A stretch of 38,864 bases of DNA from Flavobacteriales bacterium (GCA_016702645.1 JADJDP010000039.1:1-38864), one strand, 5' to 3'; shown: positions 26,883 through 36,462, counted from the stretch's first letter. The notes: generated from the letters alone by a model not told the origin. Translations and numbers: made by a program.

Positions 26883-29443
26883 ATGAACTGGCATACCCTG
26901 AGCAGCGAGGAAACGCTGCGGCACCTCGGGACCACCGCCAAGGGACTCGCCTCGGCGCAGGTGGACCGGCTGCTGGAGAAGTACGGCGCGAACGAACTGC
27001 CCGAGAAGCGCCGCATACCGCCGTGGCTCATGTTCCTGCGGCAGTTCAAGGATGTGATGATCGCGATCCGCGATCGCCGCCGCCATGGTGTCGGGCGTGG
27101 TCGGCGACCTGAAGGACGCGTTGGTGATCCTCATCATCGTGCTGCTGAACGCCGTGGTGGGCTTCGTGCAGGAATACCGTGCGGAGAAGGCGCTCCAGGC
27201 CTTGAAGCGGCTGGCCGCGCACACGGCCACGGTGCTGCGCGATGGCAAGCCCATGCAGCTTCCCGCAGCGATGCTGGTGCCCGGCGACGTGGTGTTGCTC
27301 GAGGCGGGCAACATGATCACCGCGGACATGCGCTTGATGGAGGCGCATGCCCTGCGCGTGGAGGAAGCCTCCCTCACGGGCGAATCGCTCGGCGTCCAGA
27401 AGAAGGCGAAGGCCCTCGCTGATTCGCGCGCACCCTTGGGCGACCGGTTGAACATGGTGTTCAAGGGCACCCTGATCAGCCACGGGCGCGGTACCGCCGT
27501 GGTAGTAGCCACGGGCGAGGAGACCGAACTGGGCCGCATCGCGCGGTTGATCCAGCAGGACGAACCAGCCACCCCCTTGCAACAGCGCCTGGCGCAGTTC
27601 GGCAAGCGTATCTCGTACATCGTGCTCCTGGTGGCGGTGATGCCCTTCCATGATGGGCCTGCTGCGCGGCCAACCGCCCATAGCGGTGCTCCTGCTGGCT
27701 GATCGGCGGCCGCGGCCGCGATCCCCGAGGCGCTTCCAGCGGTGGTGACCGTGGCGCTGGCATTGGGTGCGCGGCGCTGGTCCGTGCCTTGATCCGCAAA
27801 TTGCCCGCGGTCGAAACGCTGGGTTCCGTCACTTTACATCTGCACCGACAAGACGGGCACCTCACCCAGAACCGTATGACGGTGATGGAGACGCACCTGA
27901 GCGCGGCACCCGATACCCTGCCGGAGGATCACCCGGAGGGACTGTTGCCTGGCCATGGCGCTGGACCAGGATGTGCGGGAGGGGATGCGGAAGGCGTGCT
28001 CACCGGCGATCCCACCGAGGTGGCACTGGTGGAGCACACGCGCAAGGCCGGCGCGGAACCCGCGTTGCACGTGGACCGTTTCCCGCGCGTGGGCGAGTTG
28101 CCGTTCGATGCCGGTCGCAAGATGATGAGCACCGTGCATGCGTTCGGCGATCGCTTCATCGTGTTCACCAAGGGGGCGGTGGAAAGTGTGCTGGAGCGCT
28201 GCACGGGGGCCGATGCCATCCACATCAACGCCCGGAACGAGGCCCTGGCGGCACGCGGCATGCGCATACTCGGCTTCGCGTACCGTGTGCTCGATCAACG
28301 CCCCCCCGACCTGCGTTCGGAGCTGATCGAGCACGGTCTCGCCTTCATCGGGCTCGCGGGGCTGATGGATCCCCCGCGGGAGGAGGTCCACAAGGCCATC
28401 GCCGATTGCCATGCGGCGGGCATCGTTCCGGTGATGATCACCGGCGACCATCAGCAGACCGCGCGCAGCATCGCCACCAGCATCGGCATCCTGGGCGGGC
28501 GCATCACCGGGTGATCACCGGAAAGGAGCTGGCAGCGATGAGCGCGGAGGAATTCGAAGCCGAGGTGGAGCGCATACGCGTTTATGCCCGCGTGTCGCCC
28601 GAGCAGAAGCTGAGGATCGTGAACGCCTTGCAGAAACAAGGGCACTATGTGGCCATGACCGGCGACGGCGTGAACGACGCCCCGGCGCTGAAGAACGCCA
28701 ACATCGGCGTGGCCATGGGCATCACCGGCACCGACGTGAGCAAGGAAGCGCGCACATGATACTGCTCGATGACAACTTCGCTACCATCATCCGCGCGGTG
28801 CGCGAAGGGCGGCACATCTTCGACAACATCCGCAAGTTCATCAAGTTCATCATGACCGGCAACAGTGGCGAGCTGTGGGTGCTGCTCGCCTCGCTGGCGG
28901 GCATGGCCATGCCTTTGCTGCCCATCCATATCCTCTGGGTCAATCTGGTCACCGATGGCCTGCCCGCGCTTGCCCTTGCCGGTGAGCTCGCCGAGGGCGA
29001 TGTGATGCGACGGCCCGCCGAGGCCGCCCAAGGAGAGCGTGTTCGCGCACGGCCTGGGCATCCACATCCTGTGGGTGGGCCTGTTGATCGGGGGTATCTG
29101 TCTCGGTACCCAGGTGTGGGCCATGCGCACAAGGACGCTCAACACTGGCAGACCATGGTCTTCACCGTGCTCGCCTTCAGCCAGATGGCGCATGTGATGG
29201 CCATCCGCAGCGAGAGCCGTTCGTTCTTTTCCATCCGCTTCTTCGGCAATCCGGCGCTGTTGGGCGCGGTGGCGCTCACGATCATCCTGCAACTGGCCAT
29301 CGTGTACGTGCCCGTGCTCAACACGGTCTTCACCACGCAACCGCTTACCTTGTTCGAGCTGGGGGCCTGTTTGGCCTTTCCTCGATCACCTTCTGGGCGG
29401 TGGAGTTGAGAAGCTCGTGAAGCGCCTACGGAACGCGCAGTAG
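26883..29443 (+). CDS. P2-type calcium-transporting ATPase (several frame slips)
   Basis: About 853 residues. The N-terminus (HTLSSEETLRHLGTTAKGLA...YGANELPEK) is the cation-ATPase N domain. The actuator region has VLVPGDVVLLEAGNMITADM-like sequence and SLTGESLGV. PEALPAVVTVALALGARRLV matches M4. The phosphorylation motif ICTDKTGT (27838-27861) lies in a different frame from both sides. GDPTEVALVEHTRKAG, KGAVESVLERCTGADAI and MTGDGVNDAPALKNANIGVA complete the catalytic domains. HILWVNLVTDGLPALAL in M6 is the Ca2+-site helix of PMR1/SERCA-like pumps. Slips occur near 27060, 27645, 27780, 27840-27865, 27945, 28510, 28755, 29025-29130 and 29410; the last restores VEKLVKRLRNAQ. Likely exports Ca2+ or Mn2+. 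Confidence 0.88.
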
Positions 29444-29473
29444 TATAGTGCGCCCATTGAATGAACGACCATC

Positions 29474-30293
29474 ATGACTGAACTCTACGGATCGGACGCC
29501 TTCTCGCCCCAACAGGTCGCTGAACGCGTGGAAAGTGTGGGCGTGGCGAAAGCGCGATCGCCCTTACTCTCGCTCTTCATGCTGGGCCTGCTGGCCGGGG
29601 CCTTCATCGGCCTGGGCGCGATGTACTTCGTGCTCGTCACCTCGGATCCCACGCTGGGTTTCGCCACCGGTCGTGTTCTGGGCGGTGTGGTCTTCTCGCT
29701 CGGTCTGCTGTTGGTGGTGGTGGCAGGGGCGGAGCTGTTCACCGGCAACAACCTGCTGGCCATGGCCTGGGCCGACGGCAGGATCACCACGCGCGAGGTA
29801 TTGCGCAATTGGGCGGTGGTGTGCGCATCCAACTTCCTGGGGGCCGCCGGGCTCGCGCTGCTGGTCTACCTCTCCGGCCATACGGACATGAACCACGGTG
29901 CCGTGGCGGCGCAGTACCTGAAGATCGCCGAAGCCAAATGCGCGCTGCCGTTCTGGAACGCCTTCTTCAGTGGTGTGCTCTGCAACATCCTCGTATGCCT
30001 GGCCGTGTGGATGGCGATGGCTGGGCGCAGCGTGGTGGACAAGGCCGTGGCCATCGTGTTTCCGATCAGCGCCTTCGTGGCGGCAGGTTTCGAGCACAGC
30101 ATCGCCAACATGTACCTCCTCCCCATGGGCTTGTTGCTCGCCGAAGTGGCCCCGGATGCGGCAGGCCTCGGGCCCTGTCGTTGGCAGGCCTGTTCGGCAA
30201 CCTCGTTCCCGTGATCCTGGGAACCTGGTAGGTGGAAGCGTCTTCGTCGCGCTGGTGTACCATGTGGTGTACCGGCGCATCCCGCGAGCGTGA
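29474..30293 (+). CDS. Formate/nitrite transporter (FNT) family channel (frameshift near C-terminus)
   Basis: About 272 residues with six membrane helices. FNT signatures are LLAGAFIGLGAMYFVLV, AGAELFTGNNLLAMAWADGR, RNWAVVCASNFLGAAGLALL, FFSGVLCNILVCLAVWMA and PISAFVAAGFEHSIANMYLL. The reading slips near 30175 and then gives ALSLAGLFGNLVPVILG and GGSVFVALVYHVVYRRIPRA. FNT channels carry formate, nitrite or hydrosulfide with protons. In this NO-linked setting nitrite is plausible, but no residue seen here decides between substrates. It begins 30 bp after the ATPase stop, so the two may be co-transcribed. Confidence 0.9.
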
Positions 30294-30515
30294 TCGAACA
30301 CGTTCGCCATCGGAGACCAGGGATGGAAGCCGAACACGCGAAAGCGCGCGTCTCCCCGCCGCGCACGGGTGGACGGCCCTATCGGTAGGGGAACTCATCG
30401 TCCCGACTTCCATTGGCGGATCAGCGGGGCAGATGGCGTTTGGTCGGTACCGGTCGGATACAACGCATTCACCACCCGATGATCCAGCGCGTTCACGTTC
30501 AGCGTAGATGTCCCC

Positions 30516-30872
30516 GTGCGTACCCTGTGCCTGGTCATCATGCTGCCAATGCTCAGTTGCCGGCACGCGGCTGAAGAATTGGTGCGGCCGGACGTGCCGT
30601 GCGATACGGCAAGCGTCACCTATGTGGCTGACATCGTACCCATCCTCCAGCAGCATTGCGCATTGGCCGACTGCCATGTATCCGGTGGCGATGGCACGGG
30701 TGACTTCTCGACCTATGCGGGTCTGTTGCCGCAAGTGCAGAACGGTAACCTGCTGCAAGCCGTGCAGCACCTGCCCGGAGCGATCCCCATGCCGCCGAGT
30801 GGCGACCTCATCCCGACGTGTGACATGGCCTTCATCGTGGCATGGGTGAACTCGGGGGCAGAAGAAAATTGA
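30516..30872 (+). CDS. Lipoprotein with CX4CH heme-like motif
   Basis: A 118-residue predicted lipoprotein from GTG 30516 (MRTLCLVIMLPMLSC with lipobox PMLSC). The segment DIVPILQQHCALADCHVSGG has two cysteines and a histidine as CX4CH. This is a spacing found in a family of small Bacteroidota cytochrome-like lipoproteins, in place of CXXCH. The rest (GDFSTYAGLLPQVQNGNLLQ...GAIPMPPSGDLIPTCDMAFI) follows the usual pattern of a distal methionine in MPP and a C-terminal helix. No ATG is available in frame upstream of the signal peptide. It precedes the CHRD gene by about 80 bp on the same strand. Confidence 0.75.
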   Translation: MRTLCLVIMLPMLSCRHAAEELVRPDVPCDTASVTYVADIVPILQQHCALADCHVSGGDGTGDFSTYAGLLPQVQNGNLLQAVQHLPGAIPMPPSGDLIPTCDMAFIVAWVNSGAEEN

Positions 30873-30950
30873 GGGGTGGTGATCCGCACCGATCGGAGCT
30901 GCGTAAATGATGGTGGACCGAACGAACGATCCGACTTGACCAACCCTCCA

Positions 30951-32774
30951 ATGACCATGAGAACAAACTACGCCTGCATCACAACGTTGGCCTTGGCACT
31001 GAGCGCCCTGGCCACCTCCGCGGCACACCTGCGGCCTCACCTCCTTTTCAGTGCGCGTATGAATAGCGCCCAACAAGTCCCCGTCAACAGCAGTACGGCC
31101 TTGGGCCTGGGCGGTCTCACGCTGAACGGCACGCGCGATACCTTGTGCGTGAACATCGGCTGGAACGGGTTGAGCTCGGCGCTCACCGGCCTGCATATCC
31201 ACCAAGGCCTGCCCGGCGAGAACGGTCCGGTGCTGTTGGACCTGGTGCCCTTCATCCAGGACAACCGGGTGCTCACCATGCTTACGGGGGCCACGCTCAC
31301 CCCGGAGCTCATCGCCATGCACCTGCGCGGCGAATTGTACCTGAACCTGCACACCGAGATGAACCCCAACGGGGAGATCCGCGGGCAGATCATTCCGGAG
31401 GCGGACGTGGCGTTCGTGGCTGACCTGAACGGGATGCAGCAGGTGCCCATGGTGAGCACGGACGGCTACGGCTTGGGGACTTTCCTGCTGGCCAAGCACA
31501 ACGGCAGCTTGAAGTTCAACGCGGTGTTCACGGGTCTCAGCGGCCCCATCACGGCGATCCACTTCCATAGTGGGGCCATGGGCACCAGTGGTCCCGTGGT
31601 GCAGGACCTCGCTGCCTTCCTGAACGGCAATACGCTGAACGGGGAAGTGGACCCGACACCCTTCCTGGCTGACCTGATGGCGGGAAATATCTACCTGAAC
31701 GTGCATACGGACGCCAACCCGAACGGAGAAGTGCGCGGACAGTTGATGAAGCCGATGGGCATTCCTTTCGACGCGATGCTGGACGGTGCGCAACAAGTGC
31801 CCGCCGTGGCAACGGACGCCCGTGGCGCCGCGAGCATGGTGGCCACCTGGGACATGGACTCGATCTGGTACGATGTGGTGGTGGATGGCCTGAGCGGACC
31901 GATGGAGGCGGCCCATTTGCACGAAGGAGCGTTGGGCACTGCCGGACCGGTGGTCATCGACATCGCTGATGGCATCAATGGCAACCGCATCAGCGGCTGG
32001 ATCACGAACGTGATGATGGATGATATGATCGAACTGCTGGAAGGCAACCTGTACCTGAACGTACACACGGCGGCCAACCCGAACGGTGAGATCCGCGGCC
32101 AGGTCTATCGCTACCTGCGTGAGGGCTATGCCATCGCCTTGGACGGCGCGCAGCAAGTGCCCAGCGTGAACACCTCGGCCAGCGGTGCCGGCATCGTTTC
32201 CGTGGACCGTGGGCAGACCAACGCGCACGTGATGTTCGTGGTGAACGCCACACAAGTGGAAGCCGCGCATTTCCATAACGGCGTAGCGGGCACCAACGGC
32301 CCCGTGGTGTACGACATGAGCGACCTGATCATGGACAATGGCGTGTTCACCTACTGGAAGAACACGGATGCGCAGCCCTTCCTGCTCGCCAACTCCGTGC
32401 AGTTCCGCAACGATAGCCTGTACCTGAACGTGCACACCATGAACCACCCGAGCGGGGAGGTGCGCGGCCAAGTGCGCCGCGGTGCGGTCTGTTCCATGTC
32501 CACTACCGGCGTGGAGGATGCAGGGGAACGGACCACGCTCTCCCTCTATCCTGTTCCCGTCGTCGATCGGTTGAACATCGCGCTGCCCGCGATGCCGATC
32601 CGCAGTGCCGTGTTGGAAGTGGTGGATGTGATGGGTGCCGTAGTGCTTCGCCCCGCATTCCGCGCCAGCAGCTCCACCATCACGGTGGACGTGAGCGCCC
32701 TGCCAACAGGGATCTATTTCGCACGCTTGAGCACCGGGGACCAATTGGTCACCGCGCGCTTCACGAAGCAGTAG
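30951..32774 (+). CDS. Secreted protein with four CHRD domains and T9SS sorting domain
   Basis: Intact gene of 607 residues. The signal peptide is MTMRTNYACITTLALALSAL. Four CHRD units of about 120 residues follow, each opening with an (A)QQVP motif (NSAQQVP, GMQQVP, GAQQVP, GAQQVP). The units close with LNLHTEMNPNGEIRGQ, LNVHTDANPNGEVRGQ, LNVHTAANPNGEIRGQ and LNVHTMNHPSGEVRGQ. A T9SS type-A domain ends the protein (LSLYPVPVVDRLNIALP...LPTGIYFARLSTGDQL). ATG 30951 was chosen because it precedes the signal peptide; an ATG at 30957 is equally possible. CHRD domains occur in chordin and many bacterial surface proteins; their role is unknown. A strong terminator follows. Confidence 0.93.
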   Translation: MTMRTNYACITTLALALSALATSAAHLRPHLLFSARMNSAQQVPVNSSTALGLGGLTLNGTRDTLCVNIGWNGLSSALTGLHIHQGLPGENGPVLLDLVPFIQDNRVLTMLTGATLTPELIAMHLRGELYLNLHTEMNPNGEIRGQIIPEADVAFVADLNGMQQVPMVSTDGYGLGTFLLAKHNGSLKFNAVFTGLSGPITAIHFHSGAMGTSGPVVQDLAAFLNGNTLNGEVDPTPFLADLMAGNIYLNVHTDANPNGEVRGQLMKPMGIPFDAMLDGAQQVPAVATDARGAASMVATWDMDSIWYDVVVDGLSGPMEAAHLHEGALGTAGPVVIDIADGINGNRISGWITNVMMDDMIELLEGNLYLNVHTAANPNGEIRGQVYRYLREGYAIALDGAQQVPSVNTSASGAGIVSVDRGQTNAHVMFVVNATQVEAAHFHNGVAGTNGPVVYDMSDLIMDNGVFTYWKNTDAQPFLLANSVQFRNDSLYLNVHTMNHPSGEVRGQVRRGAVCSMSTTGVEDAGERTTLSLYPVPVVDRLNIALPAMPIRSAVLEVVDVMGAVVLRPAFRASSSTITVDVSALPTGIYFARLSTGDQLVTARFTKQ

Positions 32775-32788
32775 GCGATCGCACTGTG

Positions 32789-32854
32789 CCATCGGCGGTG
32801 GACCGATGGTGTTTGATGGAGGGGCTGCCTGGTGGGGCGGCCCCTTTCGTTTTC
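32789..32854 (+). terminator. Rho-independent terminator (two hairpins)
   Basis: A perfect 7-bp stem (CCATCGG 32789-32795 with CCGATGG 32803-32809) is followed by a 9-bp stem with one G-U pair (GGGGCTGCC 32821-32829 with GGCGGCCCC 32836-32844). A T-rich tract TTTCGTTTT follows. It lies 15 bp after the CHRD stop and would end that transcript. Confidence 0.8.
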
Positions 32855-32987
32855 CGCTCTGGTGTGATCCGCGATCCGCTCAGTGGCGGTCACCACGTGC
32901 TCAGTCGAGTACACCAGGTGTGAAGCCGTATTGTTTCTTTGATATGCGAACAGCTTGGATCAGACCTTTCCCACAATCAACAGCCGA

Positions 32988-33224
32988 ATGCGGGAGAGCC
33001 GATCCCCCACCAGAGAAGCCCTGGACCAGATGCACAACGACCCATCGAATTGGCGCATGGGCGTGTTCTACTACAACAAGATGGATCCACGGTTGCTTCC
33101 GCCCAAGCGGTACGGATGGGGTTGGACCACCAACTTCGCCAGTGCCCGCTCCATCCTTGTGATGCTGCTCCTGGTCGGGGCGGTGGTCGCGCTCGTCCAA
33201 GCGTTGAAAGTACTGGCCGTCTGA
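32988..33224 (+). CDS. DUF5808-like small membrane protein
   Basis: A 78-residue protein. The segment NWRMGVFYYNKMDPRLLPPK followed by GWGWTTNFAS is the DUF5808 pattern, seen in small integral membrane proteins of Bacteroidota and Firmicutes. One C-terminal helix (ILVMLLLVGAVVALVQALKV) anchors it. ATG 32988 is the first ATG in frame; a TTG at 32955 would add eleven residues. It stands alone between the terminator and the convergent anti-sigma gene. Function is unknown. Confidence 0.75.
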   Translation: MRESRSPTREALDQMHNDPSNWRMGVFYYNKMDPRLLPPKRYGWGWTTNFASARSILVMLLLVGAVVALVQALKVLAV

Positions 33225-33364
33225 TCGGGTCCAGCTCCCTCACGGTCACCGCAACCAGGCTGTGCGTTCAAGAGGATCCGGGACCTCAGGTATCCATGAT
33301 CCACCTGTTCCCGCTCAAGGAACATCCCATCGCCGATCGTTCGGAAGGGCATTCTGCCATTCGC

Positions 33365-34167
33365 TCACCCCGCCTGTCCCATCAGCACCATCGCTTCCAG
33401 GTCGGGCGTGGGGCTTCCGCCGGCCTTCTCCAGCGTAACCGCGAAGGCTTGCGCGCGGGTGATGTCCTTCATGCGTTGCAGCCCGTTCGCATCGGCGGTC
33501 ATGTCAAAGACACCGGCATCCACGGGCGTTCCATCCACCAGTGCCCACAGCTGGTATTGTTTGCCCGAAGGCGGCTCGGGAAGGTTCAGTACATCCAGGA
33601 ATACCCGGTTCGCACCATGGTCCCAATACACGCGGGCTTTGGCACCGGTGGCATTGGCGGTCCCGTTCAGGGCCACCAGGTCCGTGCGCGGGTCCATCAC
33701 CACGGCCAATTGATCCTGGAGTGCAGGTAGGACGTGTGTTGCACATGGAACTCATGTGCGAGGAACTCATGTTCGATCTCCAGCCGGGCGAGTTCTGTGC
33801 GTGTATGGCGCAGTTCGCGCAGCAGCATGAAGTTGCCGGCAGCGCTGAGCAACAAGGCGACCACGCTGGCCGCGGCCAACCATCGCCAGGATCCTGAACG
33901 CGGTGCCAGCAGCTCGCGCACGATCGGCTCGTGCGCAGTGCGCGTTGCGCCGATGCGCTCCAGCACCAGCGCACGCGCGGCAGGTGGGGGTGTTACGGCG
34001 CTCTTCTTCGCGAACTGCTGCAGGCCGTCCTCGATGCGTTCCAGCTCCTCGCGCACGGCCGCATCCGATGCGCGCATGCGCTCCACCAAGCTCGTCTCCT
34101 GCGCATCGGTCTGGCCGATCACGTAGGCTCCGAGCAAGCCGGAATCGATGAGCTCGCGGGCGGTCAC
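33365..34167 (-). CDS. RskA-type anti-sigma factor (one frameshift)
   Basis: About 267 residues. The cytoplasmic N-terminal part (MTARELIDSGLLGAYVIGQT...VREELERIEDGLQQFAK) is the sigma-binding region. A transmembrane helix follows (WRWLAAASVVALLLSAAGNF), then a coiled segment RHTRTELARLEIEHEFLAHE. After a slip near 33705 comes the RskA periplasmic beta domain (LAVVMDPRTDLVALNGTANA, ARVYWDHGANRVFLDVLNLP, YQLWALVDGTPVDAGVFD). It starts with GTG overlapping the sigma-factor TGA (GTGA), the usual coupling of sigma/anti-sigma pairs. No zinc-binding HxxxCxxC is seen. It should hold the sigma factor at the membrane until an envelope signal frees it. Confidence 0.88.
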
Positions 34168-34707
34168 TGGTGGTCCTTCAGCAGGGTGCGCAATTCCGTG
34201 AGGGCAGCACGCGTGCGGGATTTCACCGTGCCCAGTGGTATGCTGGTGCGCTCAGCTGATCTCCTGTTGTGAATACCCTTGGTAGTAGGCCATGTCGATG
34301 AGCTCACGATGCTCGGGCCTCAGGCCTTGGAGCACTTTTATCACATCAGCACCGTCCAATTGGTCCTGCGTGGGGTGTGTGGCCAGGTGATATACGTGGC
34401 GGTCCATGGGCTGGATCGCCGCGGCCTTCTTCATATCGGCGGAGCGTAGCCGGTCGATGGCCGTGTTGCGCGCGATGTTCATCATCCAAGTGAAGGGCCT
34501 CCCTTTCGAGGGATCATAGCCGGAGGCGTTGTTCCAGATCTTCACGAAGGCGTCCTGCAGGGCCTCTTGCGCGAAGCCCTCATCCCCGTTCAGCACGCGT
34601 AGCACGATGCCGTACAGCGCTCCACTGAAGTCATCGTACAACTGGGCGAACGCTGCTTGGTCCCGTTGTTGAACGCGCTGGAGCAGGAGCAGGTCGGGTG
34701 AGGCCAT
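34164..34707 (-). CDS. ECF RNA polymerase sigma factor, SigK-like (one frameshift)
   Basis: About 181 residues. Region 2 reads AAFAQLYDDFSGALYGIVLR, then DAFVKIWNNASGYDPSKGRP and FTWMMNIARNTAIDRLRS. Region 4 reads LRPEHRELIDMAYYQGYSQQ, EIS, then after a slip near 34253 ERTSIPLGTVKSRTRAALTE. The combination with an RskA-type partner marks it as SigK-like. ATG 34707 is preferred because conserved sequence begins there; an ATG at 34725 would add six residues. It is divergent from the cupin hybrid gene with 196 bp between, so both may answer to this sigma factor. Confidence 0.92.
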
Positions 34708-34903
34708 GGAGGGAAAGCTGCACAAGTTTACCCTCGGGCTTGGGGCCGGTGCGCTGCAAGAAGTTTATTTCTCGACCCGTGATCCGGTCGACCGTGGGCC
34801 ACGTAGATAGGTCGCGGCGAGGTGTATGTGCATCCTGGCGCGGAGCACGCCGAAGGAATTGCCGACTTTAGCCGAACGTATGCCTGAGCAAGGAGACCTG
34901 TCC

Positions 34904-35476
34904 ATGGACCGCATCGAGCGCTATGTGCTCGGTGAACTGTCCGGGCGCGAAGCCCGCGAGGTGGAGGCTGCCGCCAGCGCCGATGCCGCGTTGCGGTCGC
35001 TGCTCGATGAACTGCAGGGTGGCATGGAGCGTTTGGCGCTGATGAACGCCGTGGTCCCGCCACCGGGTATCAAGCAGCGTGTCCTGGATGTCGTGGAACG
35101 TCAAGCGCGCGAGGGTGCGAGCCGTCCCCCGGTGATGCACGCCGGGTCCACCGCAGCGGATTTCGCTCCGTGGATCGATAGGCCCGGGATGGTGCGCCCG
35201 CCGGATGCGGGGGATATCCATGTCATTCCCTTCGCGGACAACAGCGATGGAGCGAGCGCGCTGGTGTGGTTGGTCTCCGGCTCGCCGGAAGAGACGCATA
35301 CGGACTGCATCGAGAAGTTCCTCATCGTGGAGGGTTCGTGCCACATCGCGTTCGGACAGAACGTGCACGTACTGGAAGCGGGGGATGTGTTCAGCATACC
35401 GCTGTACACCGCGCACACGGTGAAAGTCACCAGCGCCGTTCCGTGCAAGATCATCTTGCAACGCATTGCGGCTTAG
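34904..35476 (+). CDS. Anti-sigma-like N-terminus fused to a cupin domain
   Basis: A 190-residue protein. Residues 1-75 (MDRIERYVLGELSGREAREV, EAAASADAALRSLLDELQ) resemble the cytoplasmic N-terminus of RskA-type anti-sigma factors. Residues ~95-190 form a cupin (SGSPEETHTDCIEKFLIVEG, LEAGDVFSIPLYTAHTVKVT). No transmembrane helix is seen, so it would be soluble. ATG 34904 has AAGGAG eight bases upstream and is preferred; ATG 34880 is also in frame. The layout recalls ChrR, an anti-sigma factor whose C-terminal cupin senses singlet oxygen, but the N-terminal part lacks the zinc motif of ChrR. It is divergent from the sigma/RskA pair. Confidence 0.75.
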   Translation: MDRIERYVLGELSGREAREVEAAASADAALRSLLDELQGGMERLALMNAVVPPPGIKQRVLDVVERQAREGASRPPVMHAGSTAADFAPWIDRPGMVRPPDAGDIHVIPFADNSDGASALVWLVSGSPEETHTDCIEKFLIVEGSCHIAFGQNVHVLEAGDVFSIPLYTAHTVKVTSAVPCKIILQRIAA

Positions 35477-35480
35477 GCCC

Positions 35481-35708
35481 CAGGGCTATCGGGTCTTGAG
35501 CGCCCTGTTGGCGCCGGGTACGCGCATTTCAGCCACGGATGAGCGCGGATGAACACCGATAGCCGCAGATGGATCAACGCTCATCGCATACCGTCGGATA
35601 GCGTAGGGCCTATCCGTGTTCATCGGGCCGGATCCGTGGTTGTATTTCAGCGGCTTGCCGCTGTTAAGGGGACTGCAGCCATCAAGGGCTTGAGACCCGA
35701 TAGCCCTG
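35481..35708. repeat. Nested palindromic intergenic element
   Basis: Outer arms are a perfect 16-bp inverted repeat (35481-35496 with 35693-35708). Inner arms pair CCACGGAT (35533-35540) and GATGAACAC (35548-35556) with GTGTTCATC (35616-35624) and ATCCGTGG (35632-35639). The centre has a hairpin CGGATAG/CTATCCG (35595-35601, 35610-35616). The whole could fold into a long cruciform. No gene is inside. It resembles non-autonomous palindromic repeats of bacterial genomes. Confidence 0.75.
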
Positions 35709-35847
35709 ACGGTAAACCTGGGGCGTGTACCATTTCCCCCTTCGGCCTCCCGCTCCGCCACCTTCAAATCCAGTGTACATAGGCGATCAGCTACCGCAGC
35801 ACATCGCACACTCCATCGGTCAGCTTTCTCCATCCCCCTAACCACCT

Positions 35848-35948
35848 CCATCCAGGCTCGGGGGCCGGGACTCCCACACTCACCGTCGTCACCCTCCTCA
35901 ACAAGTCTATCACCTTCTCCTTATAGTCCGCGAAGCGGTAGGTGTTGA
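35848..35948 (-). repeat. Diverged direct repeat, copy 1
   Basis: About 100 bp matching 36611-36709 in the same orientation, with a shared core TCACCGTCGTCACCC and shared ends (CCATCCAGGCTCG, TAGGTGTTG). On the minus strand it lies in a 69-codon frame (36000-35791) reading FADYKEKVIDLLRRVTTVSV. No family is recognised. It sits just after the dps stop. Confidence 0.6.
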
Positions 35949-36012
35949 ACTTCTCGGCGATGGTGGAGCGCAGGTCCCCGAAGACGGGAGACCCCTGCAA
36001 CGGCGCAGCGAT

Positions 36013-36462
36013 TCACTCCAGGTGGCTGCGCAGCATCCATGCGTTCTTGGCATGCACCTCCATACGGCGCGTGGCCAGGTCGGCGCTCACTTGGTCGCCA
36101 GCCTTTTCCGCAGCCTTGATCACGGTGCGCGCAACCTCGATGAGGGCGGCTTGATCGGCCACCAACTGCTCGATCATCGCTTTCGCGTTCGGATGCCCGG
36201 TCTCTTCCTTCACCTTGCTCAGTTTGGCAAAGGCCGTGTAGCTGCCGGGGGCGTACGCGTCCAGGGTGCGGATACGTTCGGCCACCTCGTCCACCGCCAG
36301 TGCCAGTTCGGTGTACTGGGTCATAAAGAGCGTGTGCAGGGTGGTGAACATGGGCCCCGTTACGTTCCAGTGGTAGTTGTGCGTTTTCAGGTAAAGGGTG
36401 TAGCTGGTGGCCAGCAAGGTGGCCAAGGGGGCCACCACGTCGTTCTTTTGTTGCTTGCTCAT
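36013..36462 (-). CDS. dps: Dps-family DNA-binding ferritin
   Basis: Intact 149-residue protein. The Dps ferroxidase residues are all in place: H31 (THNYHWNVTG), H43 (FTTLHTLF), D58 and E62 (ALAVDEVAERI). Dps forms a 12-mer that oxidises and stores iron with hydrogen peroxide and protects DNA in the cytoplasm. The N-terminus (MSKQQKNDVV) is short and only weakly basic, so strong DNA binding is not certain. The gene stands alone between two diverged direct repeats. Its place in a window full of redox and NO-defence genes fits a stress role. Confidence 0.96.
   Translation of the reverse strand: MSKQQKNDVVAPLATLLATSYTLYLKTHNYHWNVTGPMFTTLHTLFMTQYTELALAVDEVAERIRTLDAYAPGSYTAFAKLSKVKEETGHPNAKAMIEQLVADQAALIEVARTVIKAAEKAGDQVSADLATRRMEVHAKNAWMLRSHLE

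Noticed and set aside
30066..32792. A 908-codon open frame on the minus strand opposite the CHRD gene
   Set aside because: It is antisense to a clear gene with signal peptide, four domains and sorting tail; its translation is low-complexity and His/Arg/Val-rich, as expected from a shadow of high-GC coding DNA.
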